Source: an uncultured Bacilli bacterium
GTDB taxonomy: Bacteria; Bacillota_I; Bacilli_A; RFN20; CAG-826
Assembly (NCBI GenBank): GCA_934140155.1
Contig: CAKPBC010000001.1
Coordinates: forward strand, 1 to 64,000
Direction of reading: 5' to 3'
DNA length: 64,000 nt
Positions 27,996 to 35,872 of the stretch are shown piece by piece. How positions within the stretch are numbered: the first letter of the stretch is position 1; the number at the start of each line of letters is the position of its first letter. The notes beneath the pieces were generated by a model. That model saw only the letters and a list, made by a program, of their open reading frames with translations. It was not told the origin of the DNA and made no database searches. A program made the position numbers and the translations under genes.

Positions 27996-28013
27996 ACAGT
28001 ATTTAAATACTGT
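27996..28013. promoter_or_regulatory. 18-bp perfect palindrome before the importer operon (candidate operator)
   Basis: ACAGTATTTAAATACTGT, a perfect palindrome, sits immediately upstream of the ribosome binding site of the ATPase gene. A plausible promoter (TTGTTT, 16 nt, TATGAT) lies about 35-60 bp further upstream on the minus strand. The geometry fits a repressor site, such as those of GntR- or LacI-type regulators, but no regulator gene is adjacent. Confidence 0.5.
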
Positions 28014-28141
28014 CTACTTACATTAAAATGTTATCATATATCATAATGCTATGCAAACAAAAAAGGGCTTTTTAGAAAGCGCATTCATTTTGTTTTTTTA
28101 ATTACATTAAAAACATATTCTTTTTTTGTTTTTTATACATA

Positions 28142-28170
28142 AAAAAACAGCGACAAAAACGCTGTTTTTT
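28142..28170 (-). terminator. Terminator of the RDD protein gene pair
   Basis: CAGCG/CGCTG stem extended by A/T pairs, a 7-base loop, and a T run on the minus strand, directly after the stop at 28171. The symmetric A/T flanks could also work on the plus strand. Confidence 0.82.
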
Positions 28171-29181
28171 CTATTTTTTATCTTGGCCTTTTTCATCTTT
28201 AATTTTTTGACGATTTAGAATGATTTCTTCTTGATCTTTTTCTTGTCTTTTTAAAGACTCTAAATGTTCTTCTTCATTGTTATAAATCAATGAAAAACGG
28301 TCATCAATAACCATGGTAGCGGACAGATAATCATGAATTGTATTGTTTTTCTTTGAAAATACCATAATAGTAAATGAGATGAATGGTAAAATAAACATAG
28401 TCATTATGCCTAACAAAACATTAACCACAAAGAAGCTTAAAAATCTAACCACTATTTGAGACTTCTTTATTTTATATCCTTTAGCATTAGCAAGACTTAA
28501 TTGGAACATCATTTTACCAAATGTCTTACCATTTTTAGTTAACATTGGTACAAGCAAATAAGTCAAAGCTGATGCTATAAAAAGTGAAATATATGCTTCA
28601 GCATTAAAATATAACGTATATTTATTATTTGCTTTTTTATAAGCATCACTTGCTTTAAAATAATTGCCTACTAAATAATACACTTGCTTTTCAATTTCTT
28701 TTTGTTTATCAGCCTCACCTATATACTCAAAATTTTCATTATAAAAATCTCTAAATACATATTTGTCAGAAGAATTTTTATATTCATAAACAACTTTTGC
28801 TAAAGTATTCTTTCCATCAATTGCTGAACAAGCCCCTTCTGTAGTTGTGTTTATGCAATAATTTTCAACAAAATATTTGGCAGATTCAATATACTTGCTC
28901 TCATCAACTAATTCAAAAGCTTTTGAATCTTCATTCCAATTATACAAATGAGAATCAAGCATTAATTGATTCAAATCACTTTGTACTTGTTTTACGTTAC
29001 TAGACAAATTAAATAATGGGACTACTGCAATGTTAAACAAAGAAATAGTGATAAATAACATAATAAATAGATCAATAATTCCAGCGATTGTTCTTTTACC
29101 TAAACCTGCTTTTTCTACTGATGGTTTAACTTCTTCAGTTTGCGATTGGACTTCTGCTTTTAATTCATTACTTTCATTCAT
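28171..29181 (-). CDS. RDD-family membrane protein (second of pair)
   Basis: A 336-residue protein with the RDD pattern. Segment 1 (about 30-55) carries KRTIAGIIDLF; an extracytoplasmic loop of about 140 residues follows (60-195), then further segments, and HDYLSATMVIDD after the last. The loop has Cys109 and Cys118 in the pattern YC-x8-CS. Charged cytoplasmic tails lie at both ends. The function of RDD proteins is generally unknown; some are linked to ion tolerance. It overlaps its paralogue upstream by eight bases. Confidence 0.75.
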   Translation of the reverse strand: MNESNELKAEVQSQTEEVKPSVEKAGLGKRTIAGIIDLFIMLFITISLFNIAVVPLFNLSSNVKQVQSDLNQLMLDSHLYNWNEDSKAFELVDESKYIESAKYFVENYCINTTTEGACSAIDGKNTLAKVVYEYKNSSDKYVFRDFYNENFEYIGEADKQKEIEKQVYYLVGNYFKASDAYKKANNKYTLYFNAEAYISLFIASALTYLLVPMLTKNGKTFGKMMFQLSLANAKGYKIKKSQIVVRFLSFFVVNVLLGIMTMFILPFISFTIMVFSKKNNTIHDYLSATMVIDDRFSLIYNNEEEHLESLKRQEKDQEEIILNRQKIKDEKGQDKK

Positions 29182-30217
29182 TTTTGTTGTCTTCCTTTAT
29201 AGTATTAATTTCATTATCATCATTTACTGAATTTTCTATAAAATTAGTATCATTTTCAGATTCTTTTTGAATTGCTTTTATTTGTGCTTCTTTATTATTA
29301 TATATCGTTGATAATTTATCATCTATAACAACAGTTTGAGAACATAAATCGTGTAAAGTTGTATTATTTTTTGTGAAAAACATCATAACTAAAGATATTA
29401 AAGGTACAATCATAAGGAATGTTATACCTAATACAAAATTTAAAACCGAAAATGCCAAGAATCTAACTAAAATTTGCCACTTCTTTGCTTTGTATCCGTC
29501 TTTATTTACAATTGATAATCCAAAAATCATTTGCCCTATTGTTTGTGATTTTTTGCTTATTAATGGTGGTAATAAATAACATATAATTAAAGAAATTACT
29601 GTAGAAATACAAACGGAGATTGTAGAAACAGTATTTATGTATGTATAATGTTCTTTAAAAGCTTGAGAATTTGTAAGATATGTTACACTTTTTATGTAAA
29701 TGCTATATTCTAAATTTTCTTTTTTAGCCTTAAATTCATCGTCAGTTTCATTTTCGCTCTTTTTTACTTGAAAATTACCTTCTTCATCAAATTCATATTT
29801 ATCTTTAAAATCTTCATTATCAGCTAAAATTTCTTTGAATGTTTTTTTATTACTTGAACACGCCTTACCATCGTCTCCACTAGAACAGTATTCATTAAAA
29901 TATTTTTGGCTTACTTCAATATATTTTTCTTTATCAACTGCTTGTAATTTATTATCATCGGTAACAGTTGCTAGTCCTGACTCTTTATAATATGTTAAAA
30001 TTTGATTTTCATGCATATTGTAATCTTTTGCAAAATGTTTAACAGCGGGATTTATAGCAAAAGGCTGAATTAAAAACATTAAAAATACAAAAATGAAAAA
30101 ATCCAATATTCCTGCTATTATTCTTTTAGATAAACTAGCACGTTGAACTGGTGGAACAACATTATCTATATTGTTTTCTATATTTTTATTACTATTTTCA
30201 TTCATTGTATCTTCCAT
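29174..30217 (-). CDS. RDD-family membrane protein (first of pair)
   Basis: A 347-residue paralogue of the downstream protein: KRIIAGILDFF in the first segment, a large outer loop, and LHDLCSQTVVIDD near the C-terminus. The loop keeps YC-x8-CS at Cys111 and Cys120, a pair also found in the partner, consistent with a disulphide. It ends in TGA, overlapping the next start (ATGAATGA). Two possible starts exist: ATG 30215-30217 with AGGA, and ATG 30203-30205 with GGAAGA; I list the longer. Confidence 0.75.
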   Translation of the reverse strand: MEDTMNENSNKNIENNIDNVVPPVQRASLSKRIIAGILDFFIFVFLMFLIQPFAINPAVKHFAKDYNMHENQILTYYKESGLATVTDDNKLQAVDKEKYIEVSQKYFNEYCSSGDDGKACSSNKKTFKEILADNEDFKDKYEFDEEGNFQVKKSENETDDEFKAKKENLEYSIYIKSVTYLTNSQAFKEHYTYINTVSTISVCISTVISLIICYLLPPLISKKSQTIGQMIFGLSIVNKDGYKAKKWQILVRFLAFSVLNFVLGITFLMIVPLISLVMMFFTKNNTTLHDLCSQTVVIDDKLSTIYNNKEAQIKAIQKESENDTNFIENSVNDDNEINTIKEDNKNE

Positions 30218-30323
30218 ATGTTCACGTCCTAACGTTTTCCTATATTATACATATATTTTGTTAAAAGTAAAATAGAATAAAAAAACAATATTTGGCATAG
30301 CATTGTAATGCTTGGAGGTATAT

Positions 30324-31001
30324 ATGGAAAATTTTACTAAAATGCAATTATATGTTGTTCAGCCAAATGAAACAATTCAAAGTATTTCTAATAAATTTAG
30401 ACTAGATGAAGGAGAACTTATACGGCTTAACCCCATACTAAGATATTCTCATATTCATAGTGGACAACCACTAAATATTCCTATTGTTGAAAATAGAGAT
30501 ATTCCGCCTAAAATAACAGCGTGTGTTGATAATCAATGCCTGCTTACTTATATGTATCATGTTTTTGCTATAAAAGAAAGTATATTAGCAAAAATGTTCA
30601 CTCCTGATTATGTCCCAGCCATAATGGATAGTTTAAGCAAAAGTGTCGATAGTATTATTGAGTGCATTGATAAACATATACCATTAGCTAATAGTTATAA
30701 TATCAAAGCTATAGTTGTGGAATTAGAAGATGAACTATTAACTTTCGTTGATTTAGTAAATTTAAATGATAAATCCGCTATAAAAAAATTCAATAATCAC
30801 ATTAATGATTTAATGGATAATATTGAAGAGTTAGGAAAAAATGTTATTGAAAGTTCAAATGTAAATTTATTAGAAATATACAAAAAATGGCAATTATTTA
30901 TTTTAAAAATGATAGCAAAAAAGTATGAAGAAGCTGAAATAATATTTATTGATATTGTCGATAAATATATTACTTTTGCAAAGAAAGTATTATTAAAATA
31001 A
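30324..31001 (+). CDS. LysM-domain protein without signal peptide
   Basis: A 225-residue protein with one LysM domain at residues about 9-54 (YVVQPNETIQSISNKFRLDEGELIRLN...GQPLNIPI), a peptidoglycan/chitin-binding fold. The rest (about 65-225) is unrecognised, mostly alpha-helical, with charged and leucine-rich stretches. No signal peptide or lipobox is present, unusual for a wall-binding protein; spore-coat LysM proteins such as SafA share this trait, but I see no other similarity. Start at ATG 30324-30326, five bases behind GGAGG. Divergent from the RDD genes. Confidence 0.75.
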   Translation: MENFTKMQLYVVQPNETIQSISNKFRLDEGELIRLNPILRYSHIHSGQPLNIPIVENRDIPPKITACVDNQCLLTYMYHVFAIKESILAKMFTPDYVPAIMDSLSKSVDSIIECIDKHIPLANSYNIKAIVVELEDELLTFVDLVNLNDKSAIKKFNNHINDLMDNIEELGKNVIESSNVNLLEIYKKWQLFILKMIAKKYEEAEIIFIDIVDKYITFAKKVLLK

Positions 31002-31274
31002 CTTTGTTTTAAATAAAGCTGCATTAAATAATATTAATACTACGGATAATATTAATATTTTAGTACGATAATTGGGAAGAAAAATAAATAAAATGCTGCA
31101 TAAAATCGCACAAAAAATAGAACGTAACGCCCATGTTTTTATACGTTTTAAACGAATGTCAGTATTAGAAAAATTATTTTTAGAAATTTGCCAAATAATT
31201 AAAGGAAATAAAGATACAATTTCTAACACTACAAATATGACAATATATTTTGCTAATTCCGAGAGTAAAAACAT
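30993..31274 (-). CDS. Small membrane protein, unknown
   Basis: A 93-residue protein with about three hydrophobic segments (about 5-27, 50-66 and 72-90) and a basic middle loop (RLKRIKTWALR). It has a good ribosome site (AGGTGATTG). No family is recognised. Its 3' end overlaps the 3' end of the convergent LysM gene by nine bases. Confidence 0.55.
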   Translation of the reverse strand: MFLLSELAKYIVIFVVLEIVSLFPLIIWQISKNNFSNTDIRLKRIKTWALRSIFCAILCSILFIFLPNYRTKILILSVVLILFNAALFKTKLF

Positions 31275-31304
31275 TCAATCACCTAATTAATTTTAGCATA
31301 AAAA

Positions 31305-31327
31305 AGGACCCGAATAAATCGGATCCT
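31305..31327 (-). terminator. Terminator of tuf
   Basis: Nine-bp stem AGGATCCGA/TCGGGTCCT (one G-T pair), five-base loop, six T on the minus strand. Confidence 0.88.
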
Positions 31328-31351
31328 AATTTTATGTATTTGTTAATGAAA

Positions 31352-32536
31352 CTATTTAAGGATTTCGCTAACAGTACCAGCACCAACAGTACGTCCACCT
31401 TCACGGATAGAGAACTTAGTACCTTTTTCAATTGCAACTGGGTGAATTAATTCAACAGTTAATGTAACGTTATCACCTGGCATAACCATTTCAACGTCAG
31501 CTGGAAGTGTAATAACACCTGTAATATCAGTTGTACGGAAATAGAATTGAGGACGATAGTTAGATAAGAAAGCGGTATGACGTCCACCTTCTTCTTTTGT
31601 TAAAACGTATACAGAAGCAACGAATTTTGTATGTGGAGTAACTGATCCTGGTTTAACAAGAACTTGACCACGAACTACTTCATCACGGTTAACGCCACGG
31701 AGTAATACACCGACGTTATCTCCAGCTTCAGCGAAGTCTAATAATTTACGGAACATTTCGATACCTGTAACAACAGACTTCTTAGTAGGTTTAATACCAA
31801 CGATTTCAACTTCGTCGTTTAATTTCAACATACCACGTTCAACTCTACCAGTAACGACAGTACCACGACCTGTAATTGTAAGTACGTCTTCGATTGGGAG
31901 TAAGAATGGTAAGTCATTTGAACGAACTGGATCTGGGATATATGTATCAACAGCATCCATTAATTCAAGAATTGCTTTTTCAGCTTCTGGGTCTCCATCA
32001 AGAGCTAATCTTGCAGAACCACGGATAATTGGAGTTTCATCTCCTGGATAGCCATATGAATTTAATAATTCACGGACATCCATTTCAACTAAGTCGATTA
32101 ATTCTGGATCATCAACTAAGTCTGTCTTATTTAAGAAGACAACGATGTAAGGAACACCAACTTGACGAGCAAGTAAGATGTGTTCACGAGTTTGAGGCAT
32201 AACACCATCAGTTGCAGCAACAACTAAGATAGCGCCATCCATTTGAGCAGCACCAGTGATCATGTTTTTAACATAGTCAGCGTGTCCCGGACAGTCTACG
32301 TGAGCGTAGTGACGTTTTGCAGTTGTGTACTCAATGTGAGCTGTGTTAATTGTTATACCACGAGCTTTTTCTTCTGGTGCAGCATCGATTTGGTCATATG
32401 CTGTAGCCTTAGCACCACCTTGTTTAGCTAAAACATTAGTGATGGCCGCTGTTAATGTTGTTTTACCATGGTCAACGTGACCGATAGTACCAATATTAAC
32501 GTGGACTTTACTTCTATCAAATTTTTCTTTTGCCAT
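31352..32536 (-). CDS. tuf: Elongation factor Tu
   Basis: GTPase that carries aminoacyl-tRNA to the ribosome. 394 residues, full length. G1 GHVDHGKTT, the switch region RGITINTAHIEY, G3 DCPGHADYV, and NKTD in place of the more common NKCD; the C-terminal barrel domains end GGRTVGAGTVSEIL. The start has AAGGAGG upstream. The last gene of the str cluster, but a good promoter in the fusA-tuf gap suggests additional independent expression. Confidence 0.98.
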   Translation of the reverse strand: MAKEKFDRSKVHVNIGTIGHVDHGKTTLTAAITNVLAKQGGAKATAYDQIDAAPEEKARGITINTAHIEYTTAKRHYAHVDCPGHADYVKNMITGAAQMDGAILVVAATDGVMPQTREHILLARQVGVPYIVVFLNKTDLVDDPELIDLVEMDVRELLNSYGYPGDETPIIRGSARLALDGDPEAEKAILELMDAVDTYIPDPVRSNDLPFLLPIEDVLTITGRGTVVTGRVERGMLKLNDEVEIVGIKPTKKSVVTGIEMFRKLLDFAEAGDNVGVLLRGVNRDEVVRGQVLVKPGSVTPHTKFVASVYVLTKEEGGRHTAFLSNYRPQFYFRTTDITGVITLPADVEMVMPGDNVTLTVELIHPVAIEKGTKFSIREGGRTVGAGTVSEILK

Positions 32537-32580
32537 TTGAATTTCCTCCTTATTTTCTAATAAAAATTCTAACTGAATTC

Positions 32581-32609
32581 ATAATATAGCAAATTAGTTT
32601 TAAAATCAA
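32581..32609 (-). promoter_or_regulatory. tuf promoter
   Basis: On the minus strand: -35 TTGATT (32604-32609), 17-nt spacer, -10 TATTAT (32581-32586), 45 bp before the tuf start in the fusA-tuf gap. Confidence 0.65.
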
Positions 32610-32635
32610 TATTTATTATATAAATAAATATTAAA

Positions 32636-34714
32636 TTAGCGGTTTGACATGCCAGATTTTTTAATAATTTCATCAGCTACAAAGCGTGGGCATTCTTGGA
32701 AATGATCGAATTGCATTGTGTAGTTTCCACGGCCTTGAGTAAATGAACGTAAATCTGTAACGTAACCAAACATTGTTGCAAGTGGAATAGATGCATCAAT
32801 AATTTGTGCATTTCCACGTTGATTCATACCTTCAATAGTACCACGACGTTTTGTAATATCGCCCATTACATCACCCATGTATTCTTGTGGAACAGTAATT
32901 TCAACTTTCATAACTGGTTCAAGAATAACCGGATTACATTTTCTAGCAGCTTCTTTTAAAGCCATAGATGCAGCAATTTTATAAGCAGCTTCAGATGAGT
33001 CGACATCATGGTAAGATCCATCGAATAATGTTGCTTTGATATCAACAACTGGATATCCAGCAATTAAGCCACGATTTAATGAATCACGTAAACCATCTTC
33101 AGTTGGTTTAATGTATTCACGTGGAACAGTACCACCGACGATAGCGTCGACGAATTCAAATCCCTTACCAGGGTTTGGTTCGAATTTAATCCATACGTGA
33201 CCATATTGTCCACGACCACCAGATTGTTTAATGTATTTACCTTCACATTCTGCGGCAGTTTTAATAGTTTCACGATATCCAACTTGTGGAGCACCAACGT
33301 TACATTGAACGTTAAATTCTCTCTTTAAACGGTCAACAATAATATCTAAGTGTAATTCACCAACACCAGCAATAATAGTTTGTCCAGTTTCGTTATTTGT
33401 ATGAACACGGAATGTTGGATCTTCTTCAGCTAATTTAATTAAAGCTAAAGTCATTTTATCTTGGTCAGCTTTTGATTTTGGTTCAATAGCTTCTTCGATA
33501 ACTGGTTCTGGGAATTCCATTTTTTCTAATACAACATCTAATTTTTCATCACAAAGTGTATCACCAGTTGTAGTGTTCTTTAAACCGATAACGGCTGCGA
33601 TTTCACCAGCGTGTACTGATTCAACTTCTTGACGGTGGTTAGAGTGCATTAATACTAAACGTCCAAATCTTTCTTTGACACCTTTAGTTGAATTTAAGAC
33701 ATAACTACCAGCTTTAGCAACACCAGAATAAACTCTGAAGTAAGCTAAACGACCAACGAATGGGTCAGTAGCAATCTTAAATGCTAATGCTGCTAATGGA
33801 GCATTATCATCTGGAATACATTTATATTCTGATCCATCTGGTAATGTACCTACTGCAGGTGGGATATCAAGTGGGCTTGGTAAGTAGTCAATGACTGCAT
33901 CAAGTAATAATTGAATACCCTTATTTTTATAAGCAGATCCTGCTAAAACTGGGAAGAATTCGCCAGTTAAAACAGCTTTACGAATAGTATTTTTGATTAA
34001 ATCGACAGGAACTTCTTGTCCATCTAATACCATCATCATTAAATCATCATCGAAAGAAGCTAATCTTTCTAATAATTCTTGACGTAATACTTCAACTTTT
34101 TCTTTATATTCTTCAGGAATTGGTCCTTCAGTTGGAGCAGCAGCCTTATCACTAGAATAATTCCATGCTTTTCTTTCAATAATATCGATAACACCGCTTA
34201 AGCTTGATTCAATTCCGATTGGATATTGAATAGCAGCAGCGTTAGCAGCTAATCTTGAGTGTAATGTTTCAACACACATATCAAAATCAGCACCAATAGC
34301 GTCTAGTTTGTTTACGAAAACAATACGTGGAACGCCATATTTACTACCTTGTCTCCAAACAGTTTCAGTTTGTGGTTCAACACCGTTTTTACCATCAAGT
34401 ACTGTAACAGCACCATCAAGTACACGTAATGAACGTTCAACTTCTACAGTAAAGTCGACGTGTCCCGGAGTGTCGATAACATTAATACGGTTACCTTTCC
34501 AGAATGCAGTAGTTGCAGCGGAAGTAATTGTAATACCTCTTTCTTGTTCTTGAACCATCCAGTCCATAGTAGCTCCACCATCATGGACTTCACCAATCTT
34601 ATGAATCTTACCTGTATAGAACAAGATACGCTCTGTTGTTGTTGTTTTACCAGCATCAATATGGGCCATAATACCAATATTACGGGTATGGGCTAAATCA
34701 TATTCACGAGCCAT
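32636..34714 (-). CDS. fusA: Elongation factor G
   Basis: Translocation GTPase; 692 residues. G1 AHIDAGKTTTTER, switch RGITITSAA, G3 DTPGHVDFT, NKLD. Domain IV shows GQYGHVWIKFEP, and the C-terminus IIKKSGM is normal for EF-G. It follows rpsG at 18 bp and uses TTCCTCC's complement (GGAGGAA) as ribosome site. Confidence 0.98.
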   Translation of the reverse strand: MAREYDLAHTRNIGIMAHIDAGKTTTTERILFYTGKIHKIGEVHDGGATMDWMVQEQERGITITSAATTAFWKGNRINVIDTPGHVDFTVEVERSLRVLDGAVTVLDGKNGVEPQTETVWRQGSKYGVPRIVFVNKLDAIGADFDMCVETLHSRLAANAAAIQYPIGIESSLSGVIDIIERKAWNYSSDKAAAPTEGPIPEEYKEKVEVLRQELLERLASFDDDLMMMVLDGQEVPVDLIKNTIRKAVLTGEFFPVLAGSAYKNKGIQLLLDAVIDYLPSPLDIPPAVGTLPDGSEYKCIPDDNAPLAALAFKIATDPFVGRLAYFRVYSGVAKAGSYVLNSTKGVKERFGRLVLMHSNHRQEVESVHAGEIAAVIGLKNTTTGDTLCDEKLDVVLEKMEFPEPVIEEAIEPKSKADQDKMTLALIKLAEEDPTFRVHTNNETGQTIIAGVGELHLDIIVDRLKREFNVQCNVGAPQVGYRETIKTAAECEGKYIKQSGGRGQYGHVWIKFEPNPGKGFEFVDAIVGGTVPREYIKPTEDGLRDSLNRGLIAGYPVVDIKATLFDGSYHDVDSSEAAYKIAASMALKEAARKCNPVILEPVMKVEITVPQEYMGDVMGDITKRRGTIEGMNQRGNAQIIDASIPLATMFGYVTDLRSFTQGRGNYTMQFDHFQECPRFVADEIIKKSGMSNR

Positions 34715-34732
34715 TTGAAATACTTCCTCCTA

Positions 34733-35203
34733 TTACCAACGATAATGTGCATAAGCTTTGTTAGCTTCTGCCATTTTGTGAGTATCTTCACGTTTCTTAA
34801 CTGATGCACCTGTACCATTAGCGGCATCAATAATTTCGTTACAAAGTTTTTCTTCCATTGTTTTTTCGTTTCTTAAACGAGCATAGTTAACTAACCAGCG
34901 AAGACCTAATGTAATTTTTCTATCTGGAGATACTTCAATTGGAACTTGGTAGTTAGCGGCACCAATTCTACGAACTTTTAATTCGTGTTCTGGCATAATG
35001 TTGTTAATTGCAGTTGCGAATACGTCCATTGCAGGTTTTTCTGTTTTGGCTTCGATTCTCTTAAATGCGTTATATAAGATAGTTTGAGCAGTTCCTCTCT
35101 TACCATCTACCATTATTTTGTTAATTAATCGTGTTACTAGTTTTGAGTTATAAATTGGATCTGGTAACACATCGCGTTTTGCAACGCTTCCCTTACGTGG
35201 CAT
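34733..35203 (-). CDS. rpsG: 30S ribosomal protein S7
   Basis: 156 residues; primary binder of the 3' major domain of 16S rRNA and nucleator of head assembly. It starts MPRKGSVAKRDVLPDP and has the conserved IMVDGKRGTAQTILYNAF and REDTHKMAEANKAYAHYRW. The gap to rpsL is 44 bp. S7 is the usual autoregulator of the str operon in E. coli; I see no defined site here. Confidence 0.98.
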   Translation of the reverse strand: MPRKGSVAKRDVLPDPIYNSKLVTRLINKIMVDGKRGTAQTILYNAFKRIEAKTEKPAMDVFATAINNIMPEHELKVRRIGAANYQVPIEVSPDRKITLGLRWLVNYARLRNEKTMEEKLCNEIIDAANGTGASVKKREDTHKMAEANKAYAHYRW

Positions 35204-35247
35204 ATAATAAATCCTCCTTCCTTAAACAATTGTTATTTGTTTAATCA

Positions 35248-35667
35248 TTATTTGCTTTCTTTAGGTTTTTTAGTTCCGTATAATGAACGAGATTGACGGC
35301 GTTTTTCAATACCTGCGCAGTCTAATGTTCCACGGATAATATGGTAACGAACACCTGGTAAATCCTTAACACGTCCACCACGGATCATTACGGTTGAGTG
35401 CTCTTGTAAGTTATGTCCTTCACCACCAATATAAGCAGTTACTTCATAACCATTTGATAAACGTACACGAGCGTACTTACGTAAAGCTGAGTTTGGTTTT
35501 TTAGGAGTCATAGTACCGACACGGGTACAGACACCACGTTTTTGTGCTGCATCTTGTGATGTTTCTTTCTTTCTTAAAGAATTCCATCTCTTGTTTAATG
35601 CAGGAGCTTTGGATTTAAATGTAGTTTTGCTACGACCATTACGTACTAATTGATTAATAGTTGGCAT
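35248..35667 (-). CDS. rpsL: 30S ribosomal protein S12
   Basis: 139 residues, decoding-centre protein. It contains the streptomycin-site motif TPKKPNSALRKYARV and GEGHNLQEHS. The Lys in TPKKPNS corresponds to wild-type K42 (streptomycin-sensitive form). First gene of the rpsL-rpsG-fusA-tuf cluster; AAAGGAGAA precedes the start. Confidence 0.98.
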   Translation of the reverse strand: MPTINQLVRNGRSKTTFKSKAPALNKRWNSLRKKETSQDAAQKRGVCTRVGTMTPKKPNSALRKYARVRLSNGYEVTAYIGGEGHNLQEHSTVMIRGGRVKDLPGVRYHIIRGTLDCAGIEKRRQSRSLYGTKKPKESK

Positions 35668-35772
35668 TAGTATGTTCTCCTTTCAAATATTTCTTCTAGC
35701 AACACACAATTCCCGGTGTATCAATGTCATCTTTTTAAAAACGACCACTAGGTCTTGTGCACATGCGTAATA

Positions 35773-35802
35773 ATTATACGATATATAAATATATCAAGTC
35801 AA
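35773..35802 (-). promoter_or_regulatory. str operon promoter
   Basis: On the minus strand: -35 TTGACT (35797-35802), 18-nt spacer, -10 TATAAT (35773-35778), about 105 bp before rpsL. The leader between contains a short hairpin (GACC-TAGT-GGTC) and an ACAC/GTGT pairing that might be regulatory. Confidence 0.75.
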
Positions 35803-35840
35803 CAATTTTTTTTAATTTATTCCGCTAGTGTCAAAAAAAA

Positions 35841-35858
35841 TCCACATCTTATTGTGGA
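35841..35858 (-). terminator. Terminator of the second M6-type protease gene
   Basis: Six-bp stem TCCACA/TGTGGA, six-base loop, eight T on the minus strand. Confidence 0.82.
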
Positions 35859-35872
35859 CTTAAAAATTATAT

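Noticed and set aside
34308..34696. Plus- and minus-strand frames inside fusA
   Set aside because: Shadows of the EF-G coding sequence in other frames.
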